From Paenibacillus wulumuqiensis (GTDB taxonomy: Bacteria > Bacillota > Bacilli > Paenibacillales > Paenibacillaceae), in the NCBI RefSeq assembly GCF_000971965.1, contig NZ_KQ040793.1, forward strand, positions 105,634 to 169,633: DNA of 64,000 nucleotides. The letters are read 5' to 3'. Below are positions 26,703 through 35,573 of the stretch, piece by piece (position 1 is the stretch's first letter; the number at the start of each line of letters is the position of its first letter). The notes beneath the pieces were generated by a model that saw only the letters and a program-made list of their open reading frames with translations, searched no databases and had not been told where the DNA came from. The position numbers and the translations under genes are program-made.

Positions 26703-27833
26703 TCACGAATCCGAAATAACAGGTCTGCCATCATACTGGGCAATCTGGAAAGTTCCCCGGATCTTTTGCCCATCAGCTGTCGTCAACACATAGGTCGCCC
26801 AGCCGGCAGTCGCGGTCGATGGAATTTTCCATGTCCAGTCAATATTGCCTTCTGCATCGGCAACAGCCTGTCCCAAGCCTTTGGCCGTACTTTCCCCGCT
26901 TTTGTAACGGATCTCCAGGCTCACCACCGAGCTGGGCGGCGCTGTCGCCTTGATGGAAATCATCGATTCGGGATGTGCTGGCTGCGGTACCGACACGACT
27001 TTGACTCCTGTTTCTGTCTCGGTTGCTTCCTGAGCGGTTGCACCAAATTCGCCGGTATCTCCAATCCAGAGCCGCTCTGTCGACCGGGATTGCAGTACAA
27101 TTGGCTTGAAAATAAGCGGTACCCGAAAAGGAAGCTCATATTCGATCTCGATACCAAAATACGGATTGGTCTTATTGGACAGATCAGGCACGGTTACTTC
27201 CGTAACATGGATACGGCTGTAGTCAATGCGGTTATCAGAAGCAATCTGCTGAATCAGCGGCTTGATCGCTGCATCCAGTACAGCAGCGGCCGCCTGATTT
27301 TTCAACTGCTCAATCTTTGCATCGCCGCCGCTGGCAGCCTCCATCATCCATTCATTGATCGGTGATGGAAAGGCGCCTTCATACTGTGAAGCCAACTCGC
27401 TAAGGCTCAACTTGGGCATAATCGGATTGGCGTCGATAGCTTCCGAAGCTTTCTGTACCGGATAGATATGGGTCGCCACATATCTGGCCGTATCGGAAGT
27501 CACATTATTCAGCGCAGTAGAGACGAGCGTCATCTGAACGAGGTACACGAGGAAGATCGCGACGAACAGGAAGATCGGCAGCACCATGGCTGCTTCCAGT
27601 ACGATACTGCCGCGCTCCTCCCTTTTCAGAGCCGAAGGAAACGGGATAATGCACAGCCGCGATTGGTTCCTGGATGCATGATTTTTTTCGTGAACATAAT
27701 AACTGCTCGCATGGGATGACGTTTGCTGCCTGGAATACCGAGCCACAAATCTGGACCCATGGTCCAATACACCGATCGGCTGCAGGTCTATCCCTTTCTT
27801 GCTAGTATCCGTAGTCTGCCTGTTTATCTGCAT
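26703..27833 (-). CDS. TadE-like pseudopilin with C-terminal Ig-like domain
   Basis: Protein of 376 residues. A basic N-terminal leader of about 73 residues precedes a TadE-type pilin signature (ERGSIVLEAAMVLPIFLF), with a Glu five residues after the expected cleavage Gly. A central domain is followed by about 80 C-terminal residues resembling an extracellular Ig-like repeat (IKATAPPSSVVSLEIRYKSG, then KGLGQAVADAEGNIDWTWKI) known from Firmicute secreted proteins. It is probably a minor pilin or tip subunit exposed at the surface. It overlaps the upstream gene by 32 nt. Starts at 27842 (GTG) or 27833 (ATG) are both possible and neither has a strong ribosome site. Confidence 0.75.
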   Translation of the reverse strand: MQINRQTTDTSKKGIDLQPIGVLDHGSRFVARYSRQQTSSHASSYYVHEKNHASRNQSRLCIIPFPSALKREERGSIVLEAAMVLPIFLFVAIFLVYLVQMTLVSTALNNVTSDTARYVATHIYPVQKASEAIDANPIMPKLSLSELASQYEGAFPSPINEWMMEAASGGDAKIEQLKNQAAAAVLDAAIKPLIQQIASDNRIDYSRIHVTEVTVPDLSNKTNPYFGIEIEYELPFRVPLIFKPIVLQSRSTERLWIGDTGEFGATAQEATETETGVKVVSVPQPAHPESMISIKATAPPSSVVSLEIRYKSGESTAKGLGQAVADAEGNIDWTWKIPSTATAGWATYVLTTADGQKIRGTFQIAQYDGRPVISDS

Positions 27834-30111
27834 AATACACACCCTGTTCCACGGAGCTACCCGCCTGTCCTGTTTTCAGCATCTTCATGACTCCAGGCAA
27901 AAACCAGATTCTCATTCCTGTTCGCACATGTGCCGATGCATACGTATTGCGTTCTGCCGGATTGATTTTGGTACTGTGACGAATCAATGCAAGCATTCGC
28001 GACATTTTTTTCTTATCATTGGTCTGAAGCAAAAATAATCTCAAATAATCTCGATATTCAAATGGAACTTTCATATAAGCAGACAGATCCGTATGACCCT
28101 TGGTAAACAGATCGATCATATCCTTGATCGCCATCTCGACTCCGTAGGCAATTCCGGCTGCCAATACAGCCAGCGGATGTCCCAGCTTCGCACTTTTTAC
28201 GAGGCCTTCAGCAGTACGGATCGCCAGCCGGACACCGAATATTTCACTGTAAGCTGCTGTAAGGTTGGCCGTCGGACCATTGAATCCGTAAATAATATAT
28301 TCAACCTGCTGATGTTCCACCGCGAAGTTCTGAATCATTCCCTCAAGATCCACATTTGCCAGAGCGTCGGCTGCCTGAGCACCATCACCCTTTTGCAGAC
28401 TCTCTGCCATATTGCGGAAAAAGGTGACATCAAACGGCTCAAAGTAATGGATCGCATATTCATTTTGGAAAAATTCATTGCGTCCGTTCATCAGCGATTC
28501 GGATACCCCACCGAAAATAACATCCATTGCATCCATCGATTTCTGGCTTTCTTCGTATGGATCTTTATCCACCTCCACTTGGGATTGTTCGCCTCCGGCA
28601 CTGCTGTTGAACTTCAGACTATCCTCATAGTAGCCGTTCACTTCGCTGAAATCGGCATCCAGTGCAGTAGCCGCCGCTCCCATACCGGCAATACCGCTCA
28701 ACATCATCGTAGCTTTTTTCATATCCTGCTTGGCCTTGTCTTCATCTTTGGCAATACTATCCGTGCCGGCACGTGCAGCAGCCAATTGCTTTTCAATCTT
28801 GCCGATCGTTCCTTCCGGTGCGCTACCCAAATAGTTGTCCAGATAATCCTGCAGCAGACGAGCCGTACGGATCGTGCTGTTTTTCAGAGCCGATGCGCTG
28901 CCGGAAGTCTGGGTGATCTGCTGGTTCGCTGCGGTAACCAGACTTTTTACAGCATGGGAGACACTTGTATAATCATCTCCTTGCGATTTCACGGAAGCTT
29001 CCATCTGGTTTAATAGCTCCTGGGAAAGTACCAGCTGATCCAGATTTTTACGAAGTTCTGCCAGCTGCTGCTCTGCACCCGCATCTCCTTTGGCCGTACT
29101 GCCGGGTATGCGTGCGCCGCTTACCTTGTCATAGGAAGCATTAGCCGATCGATTCTTCTCTTCCTCGATAATATTCGCAATTTCCTGGTTATAGTGTCTG
29201 ATTTTGGCCATCAGCTCTATACCTTCACTGTATGTATGTGCATGAGTCTCCAGCAGGTTTTCCACCTTGGGATTTATTTTCTGCAGCAATGAAGAAGATC
29301 GGCTTTTGTATGCAGCGATTTTGGCTGTATTGATCCGCGGTTTGTCCTTTTTCTTGCGTCGTTTGTCTTCATCGATCAGATCGGTGTAATTTTTAAATTG
29401 CGCCGCAATCTGGGCTATCGAAGAGATCGAACCTACATTTTTGTCTGCAATGGAGCTTCCCGCCGGATGCATAATCATTTTGGCCAGTTCCTGCACTTCG
29501 CCTGCCGTTTTCTTTTGCAGCGCAATTAGCTCATCTATCGCCTTTTCCCTGGCTTCATAAGGTTTGCGTACTCTGTTCAGTACAGATACTGTCTGCGTAG
29601 TCTCCTTCATCACTCCGGACATCGTACGCATCTTCTCTACAATTTCAATCGTAAAGTCAATCGGAGCCTTGTATTTCATCTCCTCCTGAATCTGCTGATT
29701 GAATGTATCGTACTTGCCGAGCGGACGGCTGAGCTGGATAGAAGTCTCATCGGCCTGCAGCGGGATGAGATGGAACCCATCCTCCTGATCAGTATAGTTA
29801 AAATTTTCCGTCAGCGCCGTATCCAGCAGCTGGGTGGCATCCGACTCACCAAAAGCGAATAAGCCATATTCCTTTTGAAACTCAGGTTCATACGCGGACA
29901 TGACCGAGCGAACCACCGCATGGGTCAGCCGCTCGGATTGCACTTCCATTGCCGCAATTCTGGAATAATCGATAAATACGGCAGTGAACATGAATACCCC
30001 TGCCAGCACCACAATCATAAAAATCGTAACCGCACCACGCGTGTCGGTTACTTTGTTCCATATGGGTCCAAACCAGCTGCGCCTATGCTGCTTGGTTAAT
30101 CGTTTTCTCAA
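27802..30111 (-). CDS. Large TadG-like protein of the Tad pilus cluster
   Basis: Protein of 769 residues. A pilin-like N-terminus (TRGAVTIFMIVVLAGVFMF, near 24-42, without the Glu of TadE) is followed by FIDYSRIAAMEVQSERLTHA, a typical TadG segment that places the rest outside the cell. The middle (about 150-480) is charged and probably coiled coil; the C-terminal part is mixed. It is much larger than TadE proteins and resembles the DUF5702-type proteins of Firmicute tad loci. The start appears to be TTG at 30111, directly after an in-frame stop, with AGGAG about 11 nt upstream. It is likely a structural or anchoring subunit; its exact role is unknown. Confidence 0.75.
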   Translation of the reverse strand: MRKRLTKQHRRSWFGPIWNKVTDTRGAVTIFMIVVLAGVFMFTAVFIDYSRIAAMEVQSERLTHAVVRSVMSAYEPEFQKEYGLFAFGESDATQLLDTALTENFNYTDQEDGFHLIPLQADETSIQLSRPLGKYDTFNQQIQEEMKYKAPIDFTIEIVEKMRTMSGVMKETTQTVSVLNRVRKPYEAREKAIDELIALQKKTAGEVQELAKMIMHPAGSSIADKNVGSISSIAQIAAQFKNYTDLIDEDKRRKKKDKPRINTAKIAAYKSRSSSLLQKINPKVENLLETHAHTYSEGIELMAKIRHYNQEIANIIEEEKNRSANASYDKVSGARIPGSTAKGDAGAEQQLAELRKNLDQLVLSQELLNQMEASVKSQGDDYTSVSHAVKSLVTAANQQITQTSGSASALKNSTIRTARLLQDYLDNYLGSAPEGTIGKIEKQLAAARAGTDSIAKDEDKAKQDMKKATMMLSGIAGMGAAATALDADFSEVNGYYEDSLKFNSSAGGEQSQVEVDKDPYEESQKSMDAMDVIFGGVSESLMNGRNEFFQNEYAIHYFEPFDVTFFRNMAESLQKGDGAQAADALANVDLEGMIQNFAVEHQQVEYIIYGFNGPTANLTAAYSEIFGVRLAIRTAEGLVKSAKLGHPLAVLAAGIAYGVEMAIKDMIDLFTKGHTDLSAYMKVPFEYRDYLRLFLLQTNDKKKMSRMLALIRHSTKINPAERNTYASAHVRTGMRIWFLPGVMKMLKTGQAGSSVEQGVYYADKQADYGY

Positions 30112-30146
30112 TGGGATTCACACTCCTGATTCATTCAGGCAGACCA

Positions 30147-30836
30147 CTATGGAGCCTGTCCGCCAAACATTTTCAATATGCTTCCTGCCTGCCCCAGATT
30201 GAGAGCTTGTCCGTATTTGCCGGATACTTTGGCACCATAATAACGAAGCAATTCCACATTACGGATAAATTCGACAGGCTCCACAACAACTGCTCCTGCG
30301 CTGACCTCTGATTGAAGAGGCTGGCCAAGCTCCCGTTCCAATGCGCCAAAGGATACAGGACGGGAAAGTGTAGTCTTGATTTTTCTGATCATCAGTTCGT
30401 TGTTATAAGCTATATCTCCACTCATTTCACCAGGAACCCAGGAGGCAGCGGCAGATAATTTATCCGTAGGCAGTGATCCGCCGCTGCCTCCTGGAATGGA
30501 AACCTCTGCTGAACTGGATGCTCCTGCCCAACCAAATAGTTTACTCAACATATCATCCTGGGTCAGACGCCAGTACAATCCATCATTCTCACCTTCTGCA
30601 TATGCTCCGGTAACCGCATCTTTATGGCTGTTATCCCAGGAGTATGCTGCACGTTCGGACGTTTTGGAAGCCGCCTGCTTCAGCATGGTGTTCTGGTACT
30701 GATACATACAGAAAAACAAGATCAGCAGCGTAGTGAACAGGATAATGGGAAACACGAGGGAAGCTTCAATCGTGAAGCTTCCTTTTGTGTTTTGCCAGAG
30801 ACGTTGGATAGACAGATTATTTCTTGAATTCTTCAC
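30147..30836 (-). CDS. TadE-like pseudopilin
   Basis: Protein of 229 residues with a TadE-type signature (TKGSFTIEASLVFPIILFTT; Glu five residues after the Gly) near the N-terminus, then an extracellular domain with a Gly/Ser-rich stretch. The GTG at 30836 is chosen because it gives a short basic leader and overlaps the pilin gene by 20 nt; the frame is open upstream but would lie inside the pilin gene. The ribosome site is weak, so translation is probably coupled to the pilin. The pilin-signature codons contain a perfect 10-bp inverted repeat (30759-30782). Confidence 0.78.
   Translation of the reverse strand: MKNSRNNLSIQRLWQNTKGSFTIEASLVFPIILFTTLLILFFCMYQYQNTMLKQAASKTSERAAYSWDNSHKDAVTGAYAEGENDGLYWRLTQDDMLSKLFGWAGASSSAEVSIPGGSGGSLPTDKLSAAASWVPGEMSGDIAYNNELMIRKIKTTLSRPVSFGALERELGQPLQSEVSAGAVVVEPVEFIRNVELLRYYGAKVSGKYGQALNLGQAGSILKMFGGQAP
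30759..30782 (-). promoter_or_regulatory. Perfect hairpin just inside the tadE-like gene
   Basis: Arms GGAAGCTTCA (30759-30768) and TGAAGCTTCC (30773-30782) are perfectly complementary with a 4-nt loop. It lies 35 nt after the Flp pilin stop, inside codons for GSFTIEAS of the next gene. It could protect the pilin mRNA 3' end or limit readthrough. It has no T tract on the minus strand. Confidence 0.5.
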
Positions 30837-31014
30837 TTTTTTGTCCCATGTAATCCAGCATGCCGGTAACAACTGCAGTAATCTTGCTTTTAAAAGCCAG
30901 TGCAATGATCAGAATGACTGCAATGATCAGTACCATTTCCAGCGTACCGATCCCGTCTTCTTCCTTCCAGAAACTTTGGATTCCATTCCAGGATTGCTTA
31001 AGTATGTTTGTCAT
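30817..31014 (-). CDS. flp: Flp/Fap-type pilin, major Tad pilin
   Basis: Small protein of 65 residues with type IVb Flp pilin structure. An N-terminal leader ends at EEDG, followed by IGTLEMVLIIAVILIIALAF (Glu five residues after the cleavage Gly and one long hydrophobic helix), then a short charged tail. It is probably the main subunit of the filament, exported by TadA/B/C and processed by the prepilin peptidase. AGGAGG lies 7 nt before the ATG at 31014, one of the best ribosome sites in the cluster. The next gene overlaps its 3' end. Confidence 0.85.
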   Translation of the reverse strand: MTNILKQSWNGIQSFWKEEDGIGTLEMVLIIAVILIIALAFKSKITAVVTGMLDYMGQKSEEFKK

Positions 31015-31025
31015 TTCATTTCCTC

Positions 31026-31916
31026 CTACATATTCATCATCATAAATGCCGGCGTACCGACCAATATCATTACAATTACAAAAATCATGACCATCGGAAA
31101 TACCATCTTGGACGATGCCTGCTCCCCGCGCATGCGGCTGACTGCCTTACGCTTATCCCAGAGCGTACGCGACAGATCGCGCAGCGCGAGTCCGAACTCT
31201 CCGCCACCGCGACGGAAGTTCAGCAGTACCGTCGTTGTAAACACCGATACTTCCTGCACACCGCAGCGCTTGCTGAATGTCTCCAGTGCCTGCTGAAAGG
31301 AATACCCGTTCTCCAGCTCGTTCAGCATCTGGACCAGTTCTTTGTACAACGGATGCCCTGCTGCACTTTCCTGCTTGCGCTGCACACAGCGTACAATAGC
31401 ACGCTGCACCGTCTCACCCGCTCCAACGAGCAGTATGATTTTGTTCAGCAGCTCCGGCAGTTCCAGCAAAATATCCTGCTCCCGTTCCTGCACTTTTTTC
31501 TGCAGATCACGGAATAATGCAACAGGAAGTACCACTGCCAGCATGGCTCCAAGCCCCAGCCAGGTGGCACTGCCTCCATTGACAGCAGCCAGGACAAAAC
31601 CTACCGTCAGCAGCAGCCAGACATAACCGGCCATTTCTGCAATATACAGCAGTGACCGCTCTCCGCTCATGTGGACCCCAAATCCTTTTTGAACAGAGCT
31701 TTGAATACGATAAAAGACCCCTGAGAAACGCGATACAAATCTAACTTTCTCTATACATACCAGCATTGCCGGCAGCAGCGGCCGCAGCTTAATCACTTCA
31801 AATGAAAGCCCGGCTAGCTGCTTGTGACGCTCCTCTGCACTTTGATGCAGCACAACCCACCCTACCGCCAGCAGAGCTGCCATCAGCCCTTCCAGCCATA
31901 CCCAGATCAGTTTCAT
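31026..31916 (-). CDS. tadC: Tad pilus platform protein TadC
   Basis: Membrane protein of 296 residues with a type II secretion F-domain, forming the inner-membrane platform with TadB. Hydrophobic helices lie near 8-24, 95-135 and at the C-terminus (MVFPMVMIFVIVMILVGTPA). Typical TadC segments are LLELPELLNKIILLVGAGET and SVFTTTVLLNFRRGGGEFGL. GGAGG directly precedes the ATG at 31916. It lies between tadB and the pilin gene in standard order. Confidence 0.85.
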   Translation of the reverse strand: MKLIWVWLEGLMAALLAVGWVVLHQSAEERHKQLAGLSFEVIKLRPLLPAMLVCIEKVRFVSRFSGVFYRIQSSVQKGFGVHMSGERSLLYIAEMAGYVWLLLTVGFVLAAVNGGSATWLGLGAMLAVVLPVALFRDLQKKVQEREQDILLELPELLNKIILLVGAGETVQRAIVRCVQRKQESAAGHPLYKELVQMLNELENGYSFQQALETFSKRCGVQEVSVFTTTVLLNFRRGGGEFGLALRDLSRTLWDKRKAVSRMRGEQASSKMVFPMVMIFVIVMILVGTPAFMMMNM

Positions 31917-31952
31917 TCACCTCCTCTCAGCAAATATTCACCGGGCTATTTA

Positions 31953-32825
31953 TTACACCCGGATATTCATAAATTTCCGAATCAGCCAAAAGCAAAATCC
32001 CAGTGCTCCCAGACACAGCGTCGATACGACGATGCCCAGCGGATTACCATACATCGGCTTCATAAAGTCCCCCGCTGCAACATTCAAAAAGATCAGGAAG
32101 ATAAATGGCGTAGCTATAAGTGCATTGGATTCGAATTTTTTCTGCGATACCATAACTGCGATATCCTGCTGGATATCCAGCTTCTCCCCGATAACAGAAG
32201 ATGTCTTGCGCACCACTTCAATCAGATCTCCACCTGTACGTTTACATGTAATAAACACATCCGCAAAATTACCAATATCTTCATTGGCTGTGCGATTGCT
32301 AAAATCCTGAAGCGCTTCTTCAATCGGCTGACCATAATCCAGCCGGGTCGTAATAATATTGAGCTCACGAATCATATCGTTATCACCATCCGGATATAAC
32401 ATTCGTAGATCCTGCGCCGCTTCCCGGAATCCATTTTCGACCGATCGGCCGGCAGCCAGCGAAGAGGACAACGAATACAATGCCTGTTTGAAATGAGAAC
32501 TAAGAGCACTGCGCCGCCGCTCGAGCAGATGTCTGCGCAGCAGCTTTGGAGTAAACCATCCGGCAGCAGCCAGCACCGCTCCAATCAGCCAGTTATGATA
32601 AAACAAATAACCGACCAGCAGAAATATAACGCCGCATATCAGCATGCAGCCGAACCGCTGTACAGCCGACAGCTCATACACGGTATAATCCGTTAGTACA
32701 CTGCCTGGATCAGCCGGTATGCTAGCTGCATCTGGCACGGCTGCGCGTTTACTGCTGCCTGTCCCGACAGCGAGTGTGCCATTATCGGTCTGCCTGCTGC
32801 CTGACCGGTTTTTAAAATGAAGCAT
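31953..32825 (-). CDS. tadB: Tad pilus platform protein TadB
   Basis: Membrane protein of 290 residues with a type II secretion F-domain. After a variable hydrophilic N-terminus of about 55 residues come two helices (58-98), the cytoplasmic F-domain with ALYSLSSSLAAGRSVENGF and DVFITCKRTGGDLIEVVRKT, and two C-terminal helices. It partners TadC and the TadA ATPase. AAGGAGAGGG lies just before the ATG at 32825. Confidence 0.85.
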   Translation of the reverse strand: MLHFKNRSGSRQTDNGTLAVGTGSSKRAAVPDAASIPADPGSVLTDYTVYELSAVQRFGCMLICGVIFLLVGYLFYHNWLIGAVLAAAGWFTPKLLRRHLLERRRSALSSHFKQALYSLSSSLAAGRSVENGFREAAQDLRMLYPDGDNDMIRELNIITTRLDYGQPIEEALQDFSNRTANEDIGNFADVFITCKRTGGDLIEVVRKTSSVIGEKLDIQQDIAVMVSQKKFESNALIATPFIFLIFLNVAAGDFMKPMYGNPLGIVVSTLCLGALGFCFWLIRKFMNIRV

Positions 32826-32845
32826 CCCTCTCCTTAACCTCCTCT

Positions 32846-34111
32846 TCAGGCTCTGGCGCTATATTCCGGATTGCTGATCGCTGCCAGTCTGCGCCATTCC
32901 TCAATACCGGCCGCCCGCAGCTTGTCCGTATGGATCAGCAAATTGCCAGTAGGCGCCAGATTGCCAATGATTTTGCCTTCCTTTTCCCCATGTTCTTCGA
33001 AAACAAACAGCGGATTAAGCACTACCTCGCCATCGATCATACCGCGCACTTCCGAGATCTCTGTGATTCGACGCGAACGATCCCGCAGCCGGGAAAGATG
33101 CACGAAAATATCGATCGCAGAGCTAATCTGCTGACGTACTACCTGAATCGGCAGCTCGGCACCGCTCAGCACCATCGTCTCCAGCCGGCTGAGCATATCC
33201 CTTGCACTGTTGGCGTGACCGGTAGAAAGTGATCCATCATGGCCTGTATTCATGGCCTGCAGCATATCCAGCGCTTCCGCCCCACGTACCTCACCGACGA
33301 TAACCCGGTTGGGACGCATACGCAGTGAGGAACGGATCAGATCGCGGATGCTGATTTCCCCTTTGCCTTCGGTATTGGCATTTCGCGTCTCCATCGATAC
33401 CAGATTCGGAACGGTACGTATTTGCAGCTCCGCCGAATCCTCGATGGTGATAACGCGTTCTTCCGACGGTATGTACTGGGATAATGCATTCAGGAAAGTA
33501 GTCTTGCCCGAGCCCGTTCCCCCGCTGATGAAAATATTAAATTTACTGCGCACCAGCGTCTGCAGCAAATGAGAAGCTACAGGCGCCAGTGCTCCCATCT
33601 GCACCAGATCATCCATCGTCATCGGATTCTCAGGGAATTTACGGATCGTCATCGTCGGTCCCTTGAGCGCTACCGGCGGCAGCACGACATTGACACGCGA
33701 TCCATCCTTGAGCCTGGCATCCACAATTGGCGATGATTCATTGACGACCCGGTTCACTCCCGAGACAATCGTCTGGATAATATCTTCCAGCCGCTCCCGG
33801 GATTCAAATACCGTTTCACTCTGAATCACTTGACCATTGCGCTCGATAAAAATATCCTTGTGACTGTTAATCATAATCTCGGTTACACTTTTGTCGTCGA
33901 CCAAAGGCTGCAAAATATCCAAGCCGCGAAACGAATCAAATACCTGCCGGACCAGTCTGCGGCGCTCCCCTGCTGTCAGGCCCGGATAGCGGCTGTTGTC
34001 CAGTACCTTCTGCTCGATCCGGCGCATCAGTTCGTTGTCATCGACCGTAAATGTCACATCCAGAGCGGACCGGACTTCATCCCGCAAACTGATAAATAAA
34101 TCTTCGTTCAC
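32846..34111 (-). CDS. tadA: Tad secretion ATPase TadA/CpaF
   Basis: Cytoplasmic hexameric ATPase of 421 residues in the VirB11/CpaF family that drives pilin assembly. It has Walker A SGGTGSGKTTFLNAL, an Asp box (ITIEDSAELQI), Walker B (PNRVIVGEVRGAEALDML) and a His box (TGHDGSLSTGHANSARDML). The N-terminal domain has the CpaF hallmark VTEIMINSHKDIFIERNG. The ATG at 34111 overlaps the upstream stop as ATGA, so translation is coupled. Confidence 0.93.
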   Translation of the reverse strand: MNEDLFISLRDEVRSALDVTFTVDDNELMRRIEQKVLDNSRYPGLTAGERRRLVRQVFDSFRGLDILQPLVDDKSVTEIMINSHKDIFIERNGQVIQSETVFESRERLEDIIQTIVSGVNRVVNESSPIVDARLKDGSRVNVVLPPVALKGPTMTIRKFPENPMTMDDLVQMGALAPVASHLLQTLVRSKFNIFISGGTGSGKTTFLNALSQYIPSEERVITIEDSAELQIRTVPNLVSMETRNANTEGKGEISIRDLIRSSLRMRPNRVIVGEVRGAEALDMLQAMNTGHDGSLSTGHANSARDMLSRLETMVLSGAELPIQVVRQQISSAIDIFVHLSRLRDRSRRITEISEVRGMIDGEVVLNPLFVFEEHGEKEGKIIGNLAPTGNLLIHTDKLRAAGIEEWRRLAAISNPEYSARA

Positions 34112-35253
34112 ATTCCCACCCCGCCTGCAGCATAAGCCTGATCATGAGGCATCCGGCATAATTTTAAAATATCACGCTGGAAAATCGGCGAGCACCAGAG
34201 CAGCTCACTGCTGGTCACCTGCTTCCACGAAGGCACATACGGAAGCGTACCTTCCAGCTCCATCCCTGACATCGGCAGCGGATTCATCACGCTTCCGGTG
34301 AACCGGTTCATTACAAAGGAAATCCTGGAGCATATCTGTTCATACCACCGGGGATCATGAGACTGCCAGTATGACATCCATAGCCCTGTCTTGTGCATGC
34401 ACGGCAGATCATCAGTCAGCAGCCAGATAATACGGTCACTGACCTGCAGCGCAGCTCTCATGCGCTCCTGACCTCCGGACTCGCCATCGATAATGATATG
34501 GTCATACTCCCGGCTGCCCGCAATATAGGCGATCAGGGATAATGCATCCTGTTCCGTCATGTGCAGCAGCTCATTAAAGTTCTCCGGCGGCTCAAATGTA
34601 TCCGCCTTGATCTCTTCCGCATATACCGCATAATGTGAAGGCGGATGTACAGGCAGTTCCTTTTGCTCTGCTGCAGCCTGCAGATCATACAGCAGCCGGG
34701 ACAATCCGTTCTCCGCCGGCTGCCTGCGCTCCAGCCTCAACAGATGTGTACTGCTGGCCGCCTCCAGATTCAGATAAAAGACCGATTGTCCTCTTAAACC
34801 CAGCTGTTTGGCCATATTCATCGCCGTCACTGACTTGCCGCTGCCGGGTGCTGCAGAGTATACCGAAGTGATCATCGCATGCTGGCCTTCTTTTAGGGTG
34901 ATATCCGGAGCAGTAGTACGTCCGGTCATACCAGACAACTGATCCAGCAGGTTGTGGAGCGGCTGGTACTTGGCAAGTGTGACGCCCTCCGTATAATCCT
35001 CTGCTTCTTCACTCAGTCTTACCCAGCGTGCGGTCTTGATATTTTCACTGTGCAGCCATCGTTTCAGAAAAACCTCTTCTGCCGCTACCAGTCCGCGATG
35101 CTCTTCCTTGTCCATATAGGTCATGAACATATCCACATCAGAAAACGCCCTGATTCGTACTTTGGCTGCATATTCACTTTCCCGGATGTACCTCAGCAAC
35201 AGCTCAATGTACTGGCTGTCCTCCACACATAGTACGATCTGTACCGGAGCCAT
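34108..35253 (-). CDS. TadZ/CpaE-like P-loop protein
   Basis: First gene of the Tad operon, 381 residues. The N-terminal part (1-120) is a receiver-like fold typical of CpaE/TadZ. The rest is a MinD/ParA-type ATPase with VYSAAPGSGKSVTAMNMAKQ as a modified Walker A, YLNLE, and YDHIIIDGESGGQ as Walker B. Such proteins place Tad machines at the cell pole. The ATG at 35253 is chosen for AGGGGG 7 nt upstream and the family-like N-terminus MAPVQIVLCVEDS; a frame from 35388 would run through the leader hairpin. Confidence 0.82.
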   Translation of the reverse strand: MAPVQIVLCVEDSQYIELLLRYIRESEYAAKVRIRAFSDVDMFMTYMDKEEHRGLVAAEEVFLKRWLHSENIKTARWVRLSEEAEDYTEGVTLAKYQPLHNLLDQLSGMTGRTTAPDITLKEGQHAMITSVYSAAPGSGKSVTAMNMAKQLGLRGQSVFYLNLEAASSTHLLRLERRQPAENGLSRLLYDLQAAAEQKELPVHPPSHYAVYAEEIKADTFEPPENFNELLHMTEQDALSLIAYIAGSREYDHIIIDGESGGQERMRAALQVSDRIIWLLTDDLPCMHKTGLWMSYWQSHDPRWYEQICSRISFVMNRFTGSVMNPLPMSGMELEGTLPYVPSWKQVTSSELLWCSPIFQRDILKLCRMPHDQAYAAGGVGM

Positions 35254-35573
35254 TGTCTTTCCCCCTTTTCCCAGGCAACAAAAAAAGCACCGTTTAAATA
35301 ACGCACAGAGAGTGCGGTACTTAAACGGTGCTTCCGTTGCAAGAACTATATTTAACGATAGGATACCATAGATTTTATAGGTCTGCAATACTATATCCGA
35401 AAATAATTACCGTGCATAAAGAATCACTCTCTCTTATTTCTGCATCCATTAGCCTATACGCCCTATTATCTTCAGCATCCATTTATTACATTAGCGTCAC
35501 ATCTGTTGCTTCTTCAGTAAAATGGGTTAAAAATTCAAGGAATATACTTTACAAAAGAAAAGGTGGAATTGTA
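35254..35573. other. Divergent region between the Tad operon and the propeller gene
   Basis: A 320-bp region holding the Tad leader hairpin (35276-35333), possible Tad promoter elements on the minus strand (TTGCAG and TATCCT with 17 nt between them) and, on the plus side, the AAAGGTGG ribosome site of the secreted protein. No gene was recognised. Confidence 0.55.
35276..35333 (-). terminator. Terminator-like hairpin in the Tad operon leader
   Basis: Two 22-nt arms (35285-35306 and 35312-35333) match at 20 of 22 positions around an AGAGA loop. On the minus strand the hairpin is followed by seven T residues, then 25 nt to the first Tad start codon. No minus-strand gene lies upstream to need a terminator, because the next gene is on the plus strand. 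This points to conditional termination (attenuation) of the Tad operon. Confidence 0.7.
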
